Of a stretch of DNA of 64,000 nucleotides, positions 24,686 to 33,975 are shown piece by piece. The position numbers and the translations under genes are program-made. The notes beneath the pieces are model-generated. The model made no database searches and had not been told where the DNA came from. It saw nothing but the letters and a program-made list of their open reading frames with translations. Source of the DNA: Nitrospinae bacterium bin107. Lineage in GTDB: Bacteria; UBA8248. Position 1 is the first letter of the stretch. Every line of letters starts with the position of its first letter. Where the stretch lies: assembly GCA_002238965.1 (NCBI GenBank), contig MPNJ01000001.1:124001-188000 (forward strand), written 5' to 3'.

Positions 24686-27337
24686 CTAGAAACTGAGCGA
24701 GATGTCGCGGTGGTGGGACATGCAGGCCGCCACGGGTTTCGCGAGCCGGCTCGGCAGCCGCTCCAGCTGCCGGACGCCGATGGTTTCCCGCAGCACGGCC
24801 TCATAAGCCGCCAGACCGGTGTCCAGTTCCTGGGCGGCGCGGGTTCGCCAGGCCACCTCGCGCTCGAACAGGGCGATCACGTCATTCAGGCGCTTCCCGG
24901 CGCGCTTCTTGCCGGACTTGCCACGTCTCGCGTCCGCGCGCGCCCTGGAGAGGCCCGAGCGCAGATCATAGGTTCCGGGAACTTTTCTGAACGCGCGTTC
25001 GGCCTCGCGGATGGCGGAACCCGCCTTTTTGGCCGTCTGCGTCTGCAGGATTTCGGGCAGCCCCTTGAGCCTGGCGCCGGCTTCTTCCAGGGCGGCCACC
25101 TTCGCCAGCATCTCGCGCACCGTGGTCACGGAGGCGTAGGCGTCGTCGACGTTGCGCCGGTATGTGCGGCGGGCGCGGGTCTCCGTCTTTTCGAGAGTCT
25201 GGTATCGCCTGCGCATCTTCTTCCCGCCTTCGGGGCGTCTCGCCTCGGTGCGCGCCCTAAGTTTCGTCAACTCCTCGATCTCGTGGCGCAGCGCCGCCGC
25301 CCCGTCCGCATCCCGCCCCATGCGCCGGATGGTGGTGCGGATCTCGCGGATCTCGCGGTCGATCCGCCTCTCGTCCGCGTTGACGCGCCGGATGACGGTG
25401 TGCAAGGGCTGATAAGTCTCCCCGAACTTCTTTCGCTCCGCACTCGCGCGGCGCACTTGCGCGACCAGGTCGAAGGTCCGGGCCGCCTTCTCCATGCCGC
25501 CGGTCAGTTTCCCCCGGACTTTGTTGGGCAGATAGCCGGTATCGAGTTTTTGCGCGGCTCCAATGCTCGCGCGTATCTTCTCGCCGTCGCGGTCGTACTG
25601 CTCGAAGAGGTGCTGCTCCAGGCAGGCCTGCAAGCGCGGGTTCCGCGGAGGCGGCGCGGTCTCGCCGGTGAGCGACGTGCGCGTCGGCAGGTAGTTCACC
25701 AGGGGCGGATAGAAGCCGACGATGCCCAGGGCCACGAGCTGCAGCACGATGAAGGGGACCACGCCCCGGTAGATGTCCGTCGTCAGCACGGCGGGCGGCG
25801 CCACGCCGCGCAGGTAGAACAGCGCGAAACCGAACGGCGGCGTCAGGAAAGAGGTCTGCATGTTGACGCCGATCATCACCCCGAGCCAGACCGCGGTGAC
25901 GTTGGCCGAGGGGTCCGAGAGCAGGATGGGGGCCACGATGGGCACCACCACCACCGCGATCTCGATGAAATCGAGGAAAAACCCGAGGATGAAGATCACC
26001 GCCATGACGACGATGAACTGGCTCCAGAAGCCGCCGGGCAGGGTGGTGAGGAATTCCTTCACCAACTCCTCGCCGCCAAAGCCCCGGAAGGCGGAGGTGA
26101 GCATGGCCGCGCCCAGGAGGATGATGAAGACCATGGCGGTGGTCTTGGCGGTCTCGACCATGACGCCCGCGAGCATGTTCTCGGTGCGGTAGGCGCGCCA
26201 GCCGCTCCAGGCCACGGAGACCAGCAGGCCGGCGACCGCAATTCCGGCGAACGTCACGCCGATAGCCTCGTAGGCGCCGTGGATGGTGCGTATGTTCAGG
26301 TCGACGGTGACCAGCAGAACGAAGAGCGCGAGCAGGGACAGGCCCGCGATGATGGCCGGCGTGTAGCACCCGCGCTGACCCTCGCTCAACCGGTAGCCCG
26401 CCATGATGGTGGCGCCGACGGCGCCGATGGCGCCCGCCTGGTTGACCGTGGCGATGCCCGCGATGATGGAGCCGAGCACGGCCAGGATGAGCGCCAGGGG
26501 CGGAATCAGCGCCATCACCACGCGGGCGGCGAACTGGCGGTCGAAGTCGCCTTCCATGGGGATGGCCGGCGCGGTGTTCGGCCGGATGAGGGCGGCCGCG
26601 AGTATGTAGGCGACATAGAGGCCCACCAGCACCAGGCCGGGCACGATGGCGCCCAGGAACATGTCGCCCGCGCTGGCCGAGGTGATGCTGAATTCCGTGG
26701 GCATGATGAACTGGCCGGTGGAGGCCTTGAAGTCCACCAGCCGCAGCGTGCCCGCCTGATCGGTGGCGTTCGAGAGCTGGTCGGCCAGGATGATGAGCAC
26801 CACCGAGGGCGGGATGATCTGCCCCAGCGTGCCCGACGCGCAGATGGTGCCGGTGGCGAGCCGGCGCGAGTAGCCGTTGCGCAGCATGGCCGGCAGCGAG
26901 ATGAGGCCCATGGCCACCACGGTGGCGCCGAGAATGCCTGTGGTGGCGGCCAGCAGCGCGCCCACCAGCACCACCGAGATGCCGAGCCCCCCCGGAACCG
27001 GCCCGAACAGGCGCGCCATGGTCACCAGCAGGTCTTCGGCGATCTTCGAGCGCTGCAGCATGATGCCCATGAACACGAACAGGGGCACGGCGATGATGGT
27101 GTCGCGCTCGACCTCCCAGTAGACGCCCCGGAAATTGGTGACGCCGGCCGTCAGCCACTGAACGGGGCCGTCCTGCGCGAAGAAGGCGCTGACGTCCCCG
27201 GCGAAGATGTAGCCGGTGATCGACGCGAGGGCGATGGTCAGGATGGCCGAGCCGGGCAGCGCGAACGCCACCGGGTAGCCCGACGCCAGCGCCAAGGCCA
27301 TGGCCAGGACCAGCAGTGCGAGAAAGAAAAGCTCCAC
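24686..27337 (-). CDS. TRAP transporter large permease (DctM-like) with a long C-terminal charged extension
   Basis: This 883-residue inner-membrane protein starts at GTG 27337, two nucleotides after the stop of the small permease gene. Residues 1-559 are a DctM permease with at least 12 hydrophobic segments and motifs such as LVGALLAATTGILGATVVAM and SGTLGQIIPPSVVLIILADQ. This is the sodium-coupled translocation subunit of a periplasmic-binding-protein-dependent uptake system. Residues 560-883 are a basic and acidic, helix-rich soluble tail (about 324 residues, from TAPPPRNPRLQ to HHRDISLSF) with long predicted coiled coils. I know of no such tail in standard DctM. The frame is continuous, so this is a fusion or extension, not a read-through artefact. 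Confidence 0.88.
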   Translation of the reverse strand: MELFFLALLVLAMALALASGYPVAFALPGSAILTIALASITGYIFAGDVSAFFAQDGPVQWLTAGVTNFRGVYWEVERDTIIAVPLFVFMGIMLQRSKIAEDLLVTMARLFGPVPGGLGISVVLVGALLAATTGILGATVVAMGLISLPAMLRNGYSRRLATGTICASGTLGQIIPPSVVLIILADQLSNATDQAGTLRLVDFKASTGQFIMPTEFSITSASAGDMFLGAIVPGLVLVGLYVAYILAAALIRPNTAPAIPMEGDFDRQFAARVVMALIPPLALILAVLGSIIAGIATVNQAGAIGAVGATIMAGYRLSEGQRGCYTPAIIAGLSLLALFVLLVTVDLNIRTIHGAYEAIGVTFAGIAVAGLLVSVAWSGWRAYRTENMLAGVMVETAKTTAMVFIILLGAAMLTSAFRGFGGEELVKEFLTTLPGGFWSQFIVVMAVIFILGFFLDFIEIAVVVVPIVAPILLSDPSANVTAVWLGVMIGVNMQTSFLTPPFGFALFYLRGVAPPAVLTTDIYRGVVPFIVLQLVALGIVGFYPPLVNYLPTRTSLTGETAPPPRNPRLQACLEQHLFEQYDRDGEKIRASIGAAQKLDTGYLPNKVRGKLTGGMEKAARTFDLVAQVRRASAERKKFGETYQPLHTVIRRVNADERRIDREIREIRTTIRRMGRDADGAAALRHEIEELTKLRARTEARRPEGGKKMRRRYQTLEKTETRARRTYRRNVDDAYASVTTVREMLAKVAALEEAGARLKGLPEILQTQTAKKAGSAIREAERAFRKVPGTYDLRSGLSRARADARRGKSGKKRAGKRLNDVIALFEREVAWRTRAAQELDTGLAAYEAVLRETIGVRQLERLPSRLAKPVAACMSHHRDISLSF

Positions 27338-27339
27338 GG

Positions 27340-28347
27340 TCAGGCCGGCTCGTGTGCGGACCGGCTCGGCGACTGCCCGCGGAGAACCGCCATGGCGTCG
27401 AGGTAGTAAGCCAGGAACTGCGTCATCATGGACACGGCGTAGACGGCGAGGAAACCCGCCATCAGGTACTTGACGTAGAGACCGTACCCGCTCTGGGAGG
27501 TTTCGTAATACAGCAAAGGGCTGTTGATGACGGACGCCTTGCCCGACATGCCGACGGCGAGGATGGTCCAGCACAGCGGCACGCCGAGCAGTATGGAGCC
27601 CCACGCGTTGACCAGGGCCTTGCGCCGATCGCTGAAATGCGTGTAGAGCACGTCCACGCGGACGTGGCCTCCGGCGACCAGGGTGTGGGCGCTGGCGAAC
27701 AGGAACAGCGCGGCGTACCAGAAACGCACCAGATCGCCCATGAACGCCTGCTCATAGGAGAAGATGAAGCGCGCGATGACTATCTGGAACTCGGCGACGA
27801 CCACGAGAAGCGCGAGCCAGATGAAATCGAGCCCCCGCCTGAAGCAGGCCACCACGGCCGCCGCGAGCATGAGCGGCAAGTGCACGTAGAGGCCGCGGAA
27901 ACTCGAGACGCCCAGTTGCCGGGCCAGCGCCTTGCCGAACACCGCGGGCAGGAGGCCTTCCACGCGCAGGAACGATATGACGCCGTCGACGATCCCGATA
28001 AAGAACGTCGACCAGAAGGCCGCAGAGATAACATAGGCGGTGACGGAATAGAGAAGCGCCGCGTCCGAGGCGAACGGCCTCTCGCGGTTCCGGAGCGCGA
28101 AGACGGTGATGGCGGCGACCGGAATGACGTAGCCGGCGCTCTGAAGCCATGCCAGCAGAGCCGCCGCCCCGCCGGGCGGGGCGCCGCCCATGATGCGCGC
28201 GACGCCCGGCCAGCCGAACCAGTAGACCAGATAGTTGTTGAAGAGAAACACGAACGTCGTAGCGGCCAGCGACAGCGCGAACGCGCGGTAGAGCGCGTCC
28301 GCGATGCCGGGCCGTCTTTCGTCCTCGTTCAACCGATCTTCCGTCAC
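27340..28347 (-). CDS. TRAP transporter small permease (DctQ-like), long form
   Basis: This 335-residue protein is longer than usual DctQ (about 160-200). The C-terminal half has the DctQ pattern (FWYAALFLFASAHTLVAGGHVRVDVLY), and the N-terminal half adds about four further hydrophobic segments. It resembles the mannitol/chloroaromatic-type TRAP small subunit in this respect. The start is a GTG. It lies between the binding-protein gene and the large permease gene on one strand. Substrate class cannot be read from sequence. Confidence 0.82.
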   Translation of the reverse strand: MTEDRLNEDERRPGIADALYRAFALSLAATTFVFLFNNYLVYWFGWPGVARIMGGAPPGGAAALLAWLQSAGYVIPVAAITVFALRNRERPFASDAALLYSVTAYVISAAFWSTFFIGIVDGVISFLRVEGLLPAVFGKALARQLGVSSFRGLYVHLPLMLAAAVVACFRRGLDFIWLALLVVVAEFQIVIARFIFSYEQAFMGDLVRFWYAALFLFASAHTLVAGGHVRVDVLYTHFSDRRKALVNAWGSILLGVPLCWTILAVGMSGKASVINSPLLYYETSQSGYGLYVKYLMAGFLAVYAVSMMTQFLAYYLDAMAVLRGQSPSRSAHEPA

Positions 28348-28389
28348 CGTATGAAACCGTAGCGGTCCGTCATGCTATACGCCGGTCGC

Positions 28390-29505
28390 CTAGTTCGAGA
28401 CGCCCAGCACGCGGTTGCGCTGCGCCACGAACGCCTGGTCGGAGAGATTCGACCACGCGCCGATCTCCCGGCGCGCCTTGTCGAAACTCTCATGGATGCG
28501 CTTGGCGAGCGGGCTGTGGGTCACCACACCCGCGAAGACCTCCTCGGCCGCTTTGCCGAACGCGTCGTAGATGTCGTCGTTGAACTTGCGCACCTGGACG
28601 CCCTGATCGCGCGTGAGCCTCGCCAGCGCAGCGCCGTTCTTGGCGTTGTACTCGGCCATCATCACGTCGTTCTCCATGGCGGCCGCGGCCTCGATCATCG
28701 TCTGATCGGCCTTCGAGAGCGAATCCCAGAACTTCTTGTTGAAGCCCGCGGAGAGCATCGAGCCGGGCTCGTGCATGCCGGGATAGTAGTAGTACTTGGC
28801 CGCTTCGTAGAACTTCATGAACTCGTCGTTCCACGGCCCCACCCATTCGGTGGCGTCGATGGCGCCCGAGACGAGGTTCTCGTAGATCTGCCCGCCCGGC
28901 AGGGACACCGGCGAGGCGCCGAGCTTCGCCATGACGTCGCCGCCCAGGCCCGGGATACGCATCTTGAGGCCCTTCAGGTCGTCGGGGCTGTTGATCTCCT
29001 TGCGGAACCAGCCGCCCATCTGGACGCCCGTGTTGCCGCACATGACGCCCTTGAGCCCAAACCCTGCGGCCAGTTCGTCCCAGAGCTGCTGTCCGCCGCC
29101 AAAACGGATCCAGGCGTTGAACTCGGTGTAGGTGAGGCCGAAGGGAACGGCGGTGAAATAGGCCCAACCCGGATGCTTGCCCTTCCAGTAGTAGTCGGCC
29201 GCGTGATAGGCCTGCGCGTTGCCCGACGCCACCTCGTCGAACGAGTCGAATGCGCCGACGCGCTCGCCCGCGGCGAAGTAGCTCACCTTGATGCGGCCGT
29301 CGCTCATATCCTGGAGCCGTTTGGCGAAACGCTGCGCCCCGGTGCCGAGCCCCGGGAAATCGCGCGGCCAGGTGGTGACGATGGCGATCTCGAGGCGCTT
29401 CCTCATTACGGCGGGCGCCTTCTGCGCCCGGGCCAACCCGCTGCCTGCCACGACCGCAGCGGCGGTCCCTGCCGCGGTCCCGGCAATAAAGTCACGACGT
29501 TTCAT
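28390..29505 (-). CDS. TRAP transporter solute-binding protein (DctP-like)
   Basis: This 371-residue periplasmic binding protein has a Tat-type signal peptide: MKRRDFIAG, an Ala-rich core and a cleavage site near LARAQ. The mature part shows the DctP fold with VKYFAAGERVGAFDSFDEVASG-like and YYYPGMHEPGSML segments (for example LKGLKMRIPGLGGDVMAKLG). AAGGAG lies six nucleotides before the ATG. It heads the three-gene TRAP operon dctP-dctQ-dctM. The Arg in KMRIPG is the usual carboxylate-binding residue in this family, so an organic acid ligand is likely. Confidence 0.9.
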   Translation of the reverse strand: MKRRDFIAGTAAGTAAAVVAGSGLARAQKAPAVMRKRLEIAIVTTWPRDFPGLGTGAQRFAKRLQDMSDGRIKVSYFAAGERVGAFDSFDEVASGNAQAYHAADYYWKGKHPGWAYFTAVPFGLTYTEFNAWIRFGGGQQLWDELAAGFGLKGVMCGNTGVQMGGWFRKEINSPDDLKGLKMRIPGLGGDVMAKLGASPVSLPGGQIYENLVSGAIDATEWVGPWNDEFMKFYEAAKYYYYPGMHEPGSMLSAGFNKKFWDSLSKADQTMIEAAAAMENDVMMAEYNAKNGAALARLTRDQGVQVRKFNDDIYDAFGKAAEEVFAGVVTHSPLAKRIHESFDKARREIGAWSNLSDQAFVAQRNRVLGVSN

Positions 29506-29801
29506 GGGGTTCTCCTTTATGAGAGTTGGTTAATACCCACATCATCAGCTACCGGTTCGCCGGACGAATACGAACGGCCAACCACCCTTTCAAACTCATC
29601 GGCAATGTGTTGTGACGCAAGTAAACATACTATGCCAAGCGCTATTCCGGCGCAACCGCAAAATTCACGAAGGTTGGTCAAGCCGGGGGAATCGACACTC
29701 CCGAGTTCCTGCACGGGCTCCGACCCGCAAGAGGTTGTTGAAATCCCCGACGAACGAAGGTTCGACGCGGACGGGGTGCAGGAATTGATGCGGGAGGGGG
29801 T

Positions 29802-29867
29802 GTAGGGACAGGTCGCGACCTCGGACAGGCGCGGGGGCCACGGACAGGCACGGAGGCCTGTCCCTAC
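29802..29867. repeat. 66-bp palindrome-bounded repeat element
   Basis: The element is bounded by a perfect 11-bp inverted repeat, GTAGGGACAGG (29802-29812) and CCTGTCCCTAC (29857-29867). Internal GGACAGGC units repeat the same word. Related shorter units occur at 16796-16821 and 55936-55963. It carries no coding capacity and resembles REP/MITE-like intergenic repeats. Confidence 0.65.
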
Positions 29868-30126
29868 GGTAGGCGGCGGTTCTCCAGCAACCTCCCAGGA
29901 CGAAAACCACCCCGCCCTACCACCCTTGTCAGGGGGGCAAGAAAAAGCAAAGCCCCCTCTGCCCGGCGGGGACGCAACACCTTTTTATACCCCCCCCCCC
30001 CGACAAGGGGTTGTTGAATAACCCGGCTTTGGGAGCGGGCGCGTTCCTCTCGCCCCGCCTCGCTGCCGTATCGCCCTCACCCTAAGTAGCCGCCGAAGGT
30101 AGAACACGACTGGGGAAGGAGCGTTT

Positions 30127-30176
30127 GTATCGAAGGGGGCGACCGTTCGTCCCTCGATACGGCGCGCAAGCGCGCC
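30127..30176. repeat. Double-hairpin intergenic repeat (TCGATACG type)
   Basis: GTATCGA (30127-30133) pairs with TCGATAC (30154-30160). This is immediately followed by a second perfect hairpin, GGCGCGC (30161-30167) / GCGCGCC (30170-30176) with an AA loop, then CTACTCGGGATGA. Units of the form TCGATACG-hairpin-CTACTC are common dispersed repeats in several GC-rich environmental bacteria. Only one copy is seen here. Confidence 0.5.
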
Positions 30177-30889
30177 TACTCGGGATGAGGAGGTTTTTCA
30201 ACAGGCCCCCTCAAAGTGGGGAGTGGTTTGCTCTCTCGTCAGACGACAAGAACCCTCGAGGGGGGAGTGGTATGACCCGGCTCGCAAGCTTTTTTCCGCA
30301 ATCCCGTATGCGGCCCCTACACACTGCTCCCCTCAGTCGCAACAAACCGCCGTTCACCGCCCGGGGGGCCCTTTCCCGCAACGCCCCGCGCCGCGCCTCC
30401 CCGCATTTCCCCGCATTTGCCGCACGCCCTGAAACCCCGCATTCCGCTATCGTGCGCGCGGCGCCGGAAAACGATTTTCCCGCATCCTGCGGATTGGAAA
30501 GCGCGGAGGTTTCTCATGGAATCAGGGAACGGGGCGAGAGCGAAGGCGGCGGATCCCGGCGCGTCGGGGCTGTTGAAAAAGTCCTCGCCCGGGGCATCGC
30601 TTTTACCCCCTGTCAAGGGTGGTTTCGAGCCGGGGGCGGGAATGCCAATCACCGAATTGTTCACGGCAGCGGACAGGCCCCCGCGCCGCGTGAACCACCA
30701 TGCCGCCCGCTTCCGGAACGGGCTTTCTCAACCCCGCCCCGGCTCCGGGCCGGAGGCCTCGATGAGGGCGGAGGCGCGCATGGACGCAAGGACGACGAAG
30801 AAAATAAAAATAATCCAATTATCCGTAAATATGGATAAATTCACGGGGGTTTTCGATAAATTCCTGAAATGTCATGCTCCCGTAAATCA

Positions 30890-30916
30890 TTGTAATCAAA
30901 AAGGTTATCATATAAA
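30890..30916 (+). promoter_or_regulatory. Possible promoter upstream of aceE
   Basis: TTGTAA (30890-30895) and TATAAA (30911-30916) lie 15 nt apart in the AT-rich part of the spacer, about 240 nt before the aceE start. Just upstream, TTATCC and GGATAA form an inverted repeat around 30829, which could be an operator. The spacer is shorter than ideal, so this is tentative. Confidence 0.25.
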
Positions 30917-31152
30917 TATGAGCGCCCTGCACTCAGATTCGGCGTAAAAAAAGTTTTGGGGCGCACGCGCATTTCCCCGCAACTGCCCGCATTTCCTCCC
31001 GCGCCGCATCCCGCCGGCCAACGCCCGCTCCCCGGCCGGCCAACTCCGCCGGACCGCCCCGCCTCCCGGGACGGGGCGTTTCCGTTCGCCGGCTGAACGT
31101 GATATGTTCAGTCATATCCACGCCGCCACACGCCACGGGAGATGCCCTATCG

Positions 31153-33954
31153 ATGGAGAGGAATCCTCAGGATATCGGGGAAGCGCCCGTAAGGGAGGAT
31201 GGCCCGTCCATCTCCTCGAACGGGGCGCAGCGAGACGACTCCGGCGACGCGAGGTATCTGCCCGACCCGGCGGGCGCGCCGTTTCCCGAGGCTGAAACGG
31301 AACTCGACAAGGTAGAAACCGACGAGTGGCTCGAATCGCTCGATTACGTCCTGCAAACCAGAGGCCCCGATCGGACGAAGACCCTCCTCCGCCATCTGCA
31401 GGTTCATGCGGTGCGCGCGGGCGTCGTCCGCCCGTTCTCGGCGAATACGCCGTATATCAACACCATCCCGCTGGAAAAGCAGCCAGCCTTCCCCGGGGAC
31501 CGGGGGATCGAGCGGCGCATTAAAAGCCTCGTCCGCTGGAACGCGATGGCCATGGTGGCGCGCGCCAACAGGGAGGACGCCTCCATCGGCGGGCACATCT
31601 CCACATACGCCTCGGCCGCCACGCTGCTCGAAATCGGGTTCAACCATTTCTTCCGGGGCAAGAACGACCCGTGCGGTGGCGACATCGTCTACTTTCAGGG
31701 CCACAGCGCACCCGGCATCTACTCCCGGGCGTTTCTTGAAGGACGCCTGACGGAGAAAAACCTCGAAAACTTCCGGCGCGAGCTCAAAGAGGGCGGCGGC
31801 CTCTCCTCCTACCCGCATCCCTGGCTGATGCCCGACTTCTGGGAATTCCCCACCGTATCGATGGGCCTCTCTCCCCTGATGGCGATATACCAGGCGCGCT
31901 ATCTCCATTACCTGGAAGATCGCGGACTCAAGCCCGCGACGGGCCAGAAAGTCTGGGCCTTCCTGGGCGACGGCGAGATGGACGAGCCCGAATCGCTGGG
32001 CGCCATCACCCTGGCCGCGCGGGAGAAGCTCGACAACCTGATCTTCGTCATCAACTGCAATCTCCAGCGCCTCGACGGCCCGGTGCGCGGCAACGGGAAA
32101 ATCATCCAGGAACTAGAGGCCGCCTTCCGGGGCGCGCGCTGGAACGTCATCAAGGTCATCTGGGGGGACGACTGGGATCCCCTCATCGATATGGACGACG
32201 AGGGCGTCCTGCTCCAGCGGATGAACGAGACGGTCGACGGCCAGTATCAGAAATACAGCGTCGAGACGCTCCGAAAAGGCGACTATGTGCGCGAGCACTT
32301 CTTCGGCGGCGACCCGCGGCTACAGGCGATGGCCGACATGATGACCGACGCCCAACTCCACAGAATGCGGCGCGGAGGACATGACCCCGAAAAAGTGTTC
32401 GCCGCCTACCAGGCCGCCATGGAGTGCAAGGAGCGTCCCACGGTCATCCTCGCGAAGACAGTGAAGGGCTATGGTTTGGGCGAGGGTGGTGAGGGCAGAA
32501 ACGTCACCCACCAGCAGAAAAAACTCAACGAGGATGAACTCAAGGAATTCCGCACGCGCTTCGAGATTCCCATATCCGATGAAGAAGTCGCCGAGGCGCC
32601 GTTTTACCGCCCGGCGGAAGATAGCCCCGAAATCCTGTACCTCAAAGAAAAGCGGGTAAAACTCGGCGGGTATGTCCCCACGAGGCGGAGCGTATCCACC
32701 CCGCTCAAGCCGCCGCCTGACGACTTGTTCGAGGAGTTCTTGCAAGGAACGGACGGGCGCGAAGTCTCCACGACCATGGTCTTCGTCAGAATCCTGAGCA
32801 AGCTGCTCCGCGACGAGGGATTGGGCAAACTCATCGTTCCCATCGTACCCGATGAGGCCAGAACATTCGGTATGGAAGCCCTGTTCCGGCAAATCGGGAT
32901 CTACTCCCACGCCGGTCAGCTGTATGAACCCGTCGACCGCGACAGCCTTTTGTATTACAAAGAAGCGCAAGACGGACAGATTCTCGAGGAAGGAATCACC
33001 GAGGCGGGTTCGATGGCTTCTTTCATCGCCGCCGGAACCGCATACGCCACCCACGGCGTGAACACCATCCCGTTCTACATCTACTATTCGATGTTCGGCT
33101 TTCAGCGCATCGGCGATCTGATTTGGGCGGCGGCGGACATGTGCGCGCGCGGCTTCCTGATCGGCGGGACAGCCGGCAGAACCACTCTGAACGGGGAAGG
33201 ACTCCAGCACCAGGACGGCAACAGCCACCATCTGGCGTATCCCGTACCGAATCTGCTCACATACGATCCGGCTTTCGCCTTCGAGATGGCGGTGATCATT
33301 CAGGACGGAATACGCAGGATGTACCAGGAACAGGAGAAAATCTTCTACTACCTCACCGCCTACAACGAGAACTACGCCATGCCGCCGATGCCGGAGGGGG
33401 CGCAGGACGGGATATTGAAAGGCATGTATCTCTTCAAGCGCTCGGAGATGGACTCGGGTCTCAATGCGCAATTGTTGGGCAGCGGCACCATCATGAACGA
33501 GGTGCTCAAAGCGCAGGAAATGTTGGAGAAGCGCTATACGATTTCCACAGACGTCTGGAGCGTAACGAGCTACAAGGAGCTCAGGCGGGACGCACTCGAA
33601 GTCGAGCGATGGAACATGCTGCACCCGGATTGCGCGCCGAAAACCCCTTACGTGACGCAATGTCTCGCGCGCGCACCCGGCGTTTGCGTGGCGGCCTCGG
33701 ACTATGTGAAAGCTACACCCGATTCGATTTCAAAATGGGTGCCCAAGCCCATGGTTTCGCTGGGGACCGAGGGGTTTGGGAGAAGCGAGTCGAGAGCTTC
33801 CCTGAGAGATTTCTTTGAAATCGACGCGCGTTATATCGTGCTTGCCACTCTGTACAGCTTGGCGCGTAACAAGAAGATATACCCCGAACTCGTGAACAAT
33901 GCGATGAAAGACCTCGATATCGACCCCGAAAAAACCAACCCGATGATTTCCTAA
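31153..33954 (+). CDS. aceE: Pyruvate dehydrogenase E1 component, homodimeric type
   Basis: This 933-residue thiamine-diphosphate enzyme decarboxylates pyruvate and acetylates the lipoyl group of AceF. The ThDP motif is GDGEMDEPESLGAIT through NCNLQRLDGPV, and further AceE landmarks are GGHISTYASAATLLEIGFNHFF and QHQDGNSHHLAYPVPN. It is about 45 residues longer than E. coli AceE because of an acidic N-terminal tail. I chose ATG 31153 (GGGAG about 11 nt upstream); a GTG at 31099 opens the frame further. It is followed 21 nt later by aceF, so the two form an operon. The cognate E3 is not certain (see 36100-37614). Confidence 0.96.
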   Translation: MERNPQDIGEAPVREDGPSISSNGAQRDDSGDARYLPDPAGAPFPEAETELDKVETDEWLESLDYVLQTRGPDRTKTLLRHLQVHAVRAGVVRPFSANTPYINTIPLEKQPAFPGDRGIERRIKSLVRWNAMAMVARANREDASIGGHISTYASAATLLEIGFNHFFRGKNDPCGGDIVYFQGHSAPGIYSRAFLEGRLTEKNLENFRRELKEGGGLSSYPHPWLMPDFWEFPTVSMGLSPLMAIYQARYLHYLEDRGLKPATGQKVWAFLGDGEMDEPESLGAITLAAREKLDNLIFVINCNLQRLDGPVRGNGKIIQELEAAFRGARWNVIKVIWGDDWDPLIDMDDEGVLLQRMNETVDGQYQKYSVETLRKGDYVREHFFGGDPRLQAMADMMTDAQLHRMRRGGHDPEKVFAAYQAAMECKERPTVILAKTVKGYGLGEGGEGRNVTHQQKKLNEDELKEFRTRFEIPISDEEVAEAPFYRPAEDSPEILYLKEKRVKLGGYVPTRRSVSTPLKPPPDDLFEEFLQGTDGREVSTTMVFVRILSKLLRDEGLGKLIVPIVPDEARTFGMEALFRQIGIYSHAGQLYEPVDRDSLLYYKEAQDGQILEEGITEAGSMASFIAAGTAYATHGVNTIPFYIYYSMFGFQRIGDLIWAAADMCARGFLIGGTAGRTTLNGEGLQHQDGNSHHLAYPVPNLLTYDPAFAFEMAVIIQDGIRRMYQEQEKIFYYLTAYNENYAMPPMPEGAQDGILKGMYLFKRSEMDSGLNAQLLGSGTIMNEVLKAQEMLEKRYTISTDVWSVTSYKELRRDALEVERWNMLHPDCAPKTPYVTQCLARAPGVCVAASDYVKATPDSISKWVPKPMVSLGTEGFGRSESRASLRDFFEIDARYIVLATLYSLARNKKIYPELVNNAMKDLDIDPEKTNPMIS

Positions 33955-33975
33955 TTCAAATCCCGAGGGAGTTCC

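Larger units (their letters stand above)
29506..31152. other. Long gene-poor, repeat-rich spacer
   Basis: About 1.65 kb separates the TRAP operon from aceE. I find no credible protein; the open frames in it do not resemble known families. It holds several copies of dispersed palindromes: GTAGGGACAGG units, GTTGAAAAA units near 29731, 30190 and 30572, and GTATGCGGCCCCTAC near 30306. It also has a run of 12 C residues (29990-30001) and a TCGATACG hairpin unit at 30127-30176. Part of it, 30790-30950, is sharply AT-rich and may carry the aceE promoter. Confidence 0.6.

Noticed and set aside
24710-27406. An 898-codon plus-strand open frame opposite the TRAP permease gene
   Set aside because: It is a shadow of dctM on the opposite strand. 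The sequence is Gly/His/Arg/Asp-rich with no motifs, while the minus-strand frame is a clear membrane permease.
30125-30947. Plus-strand open frames of 237 and 176 codons in the repeat-rich spacer
   Set aside because: They run through palindromic repeats and a compositional break, and have no motif or ribosome site.
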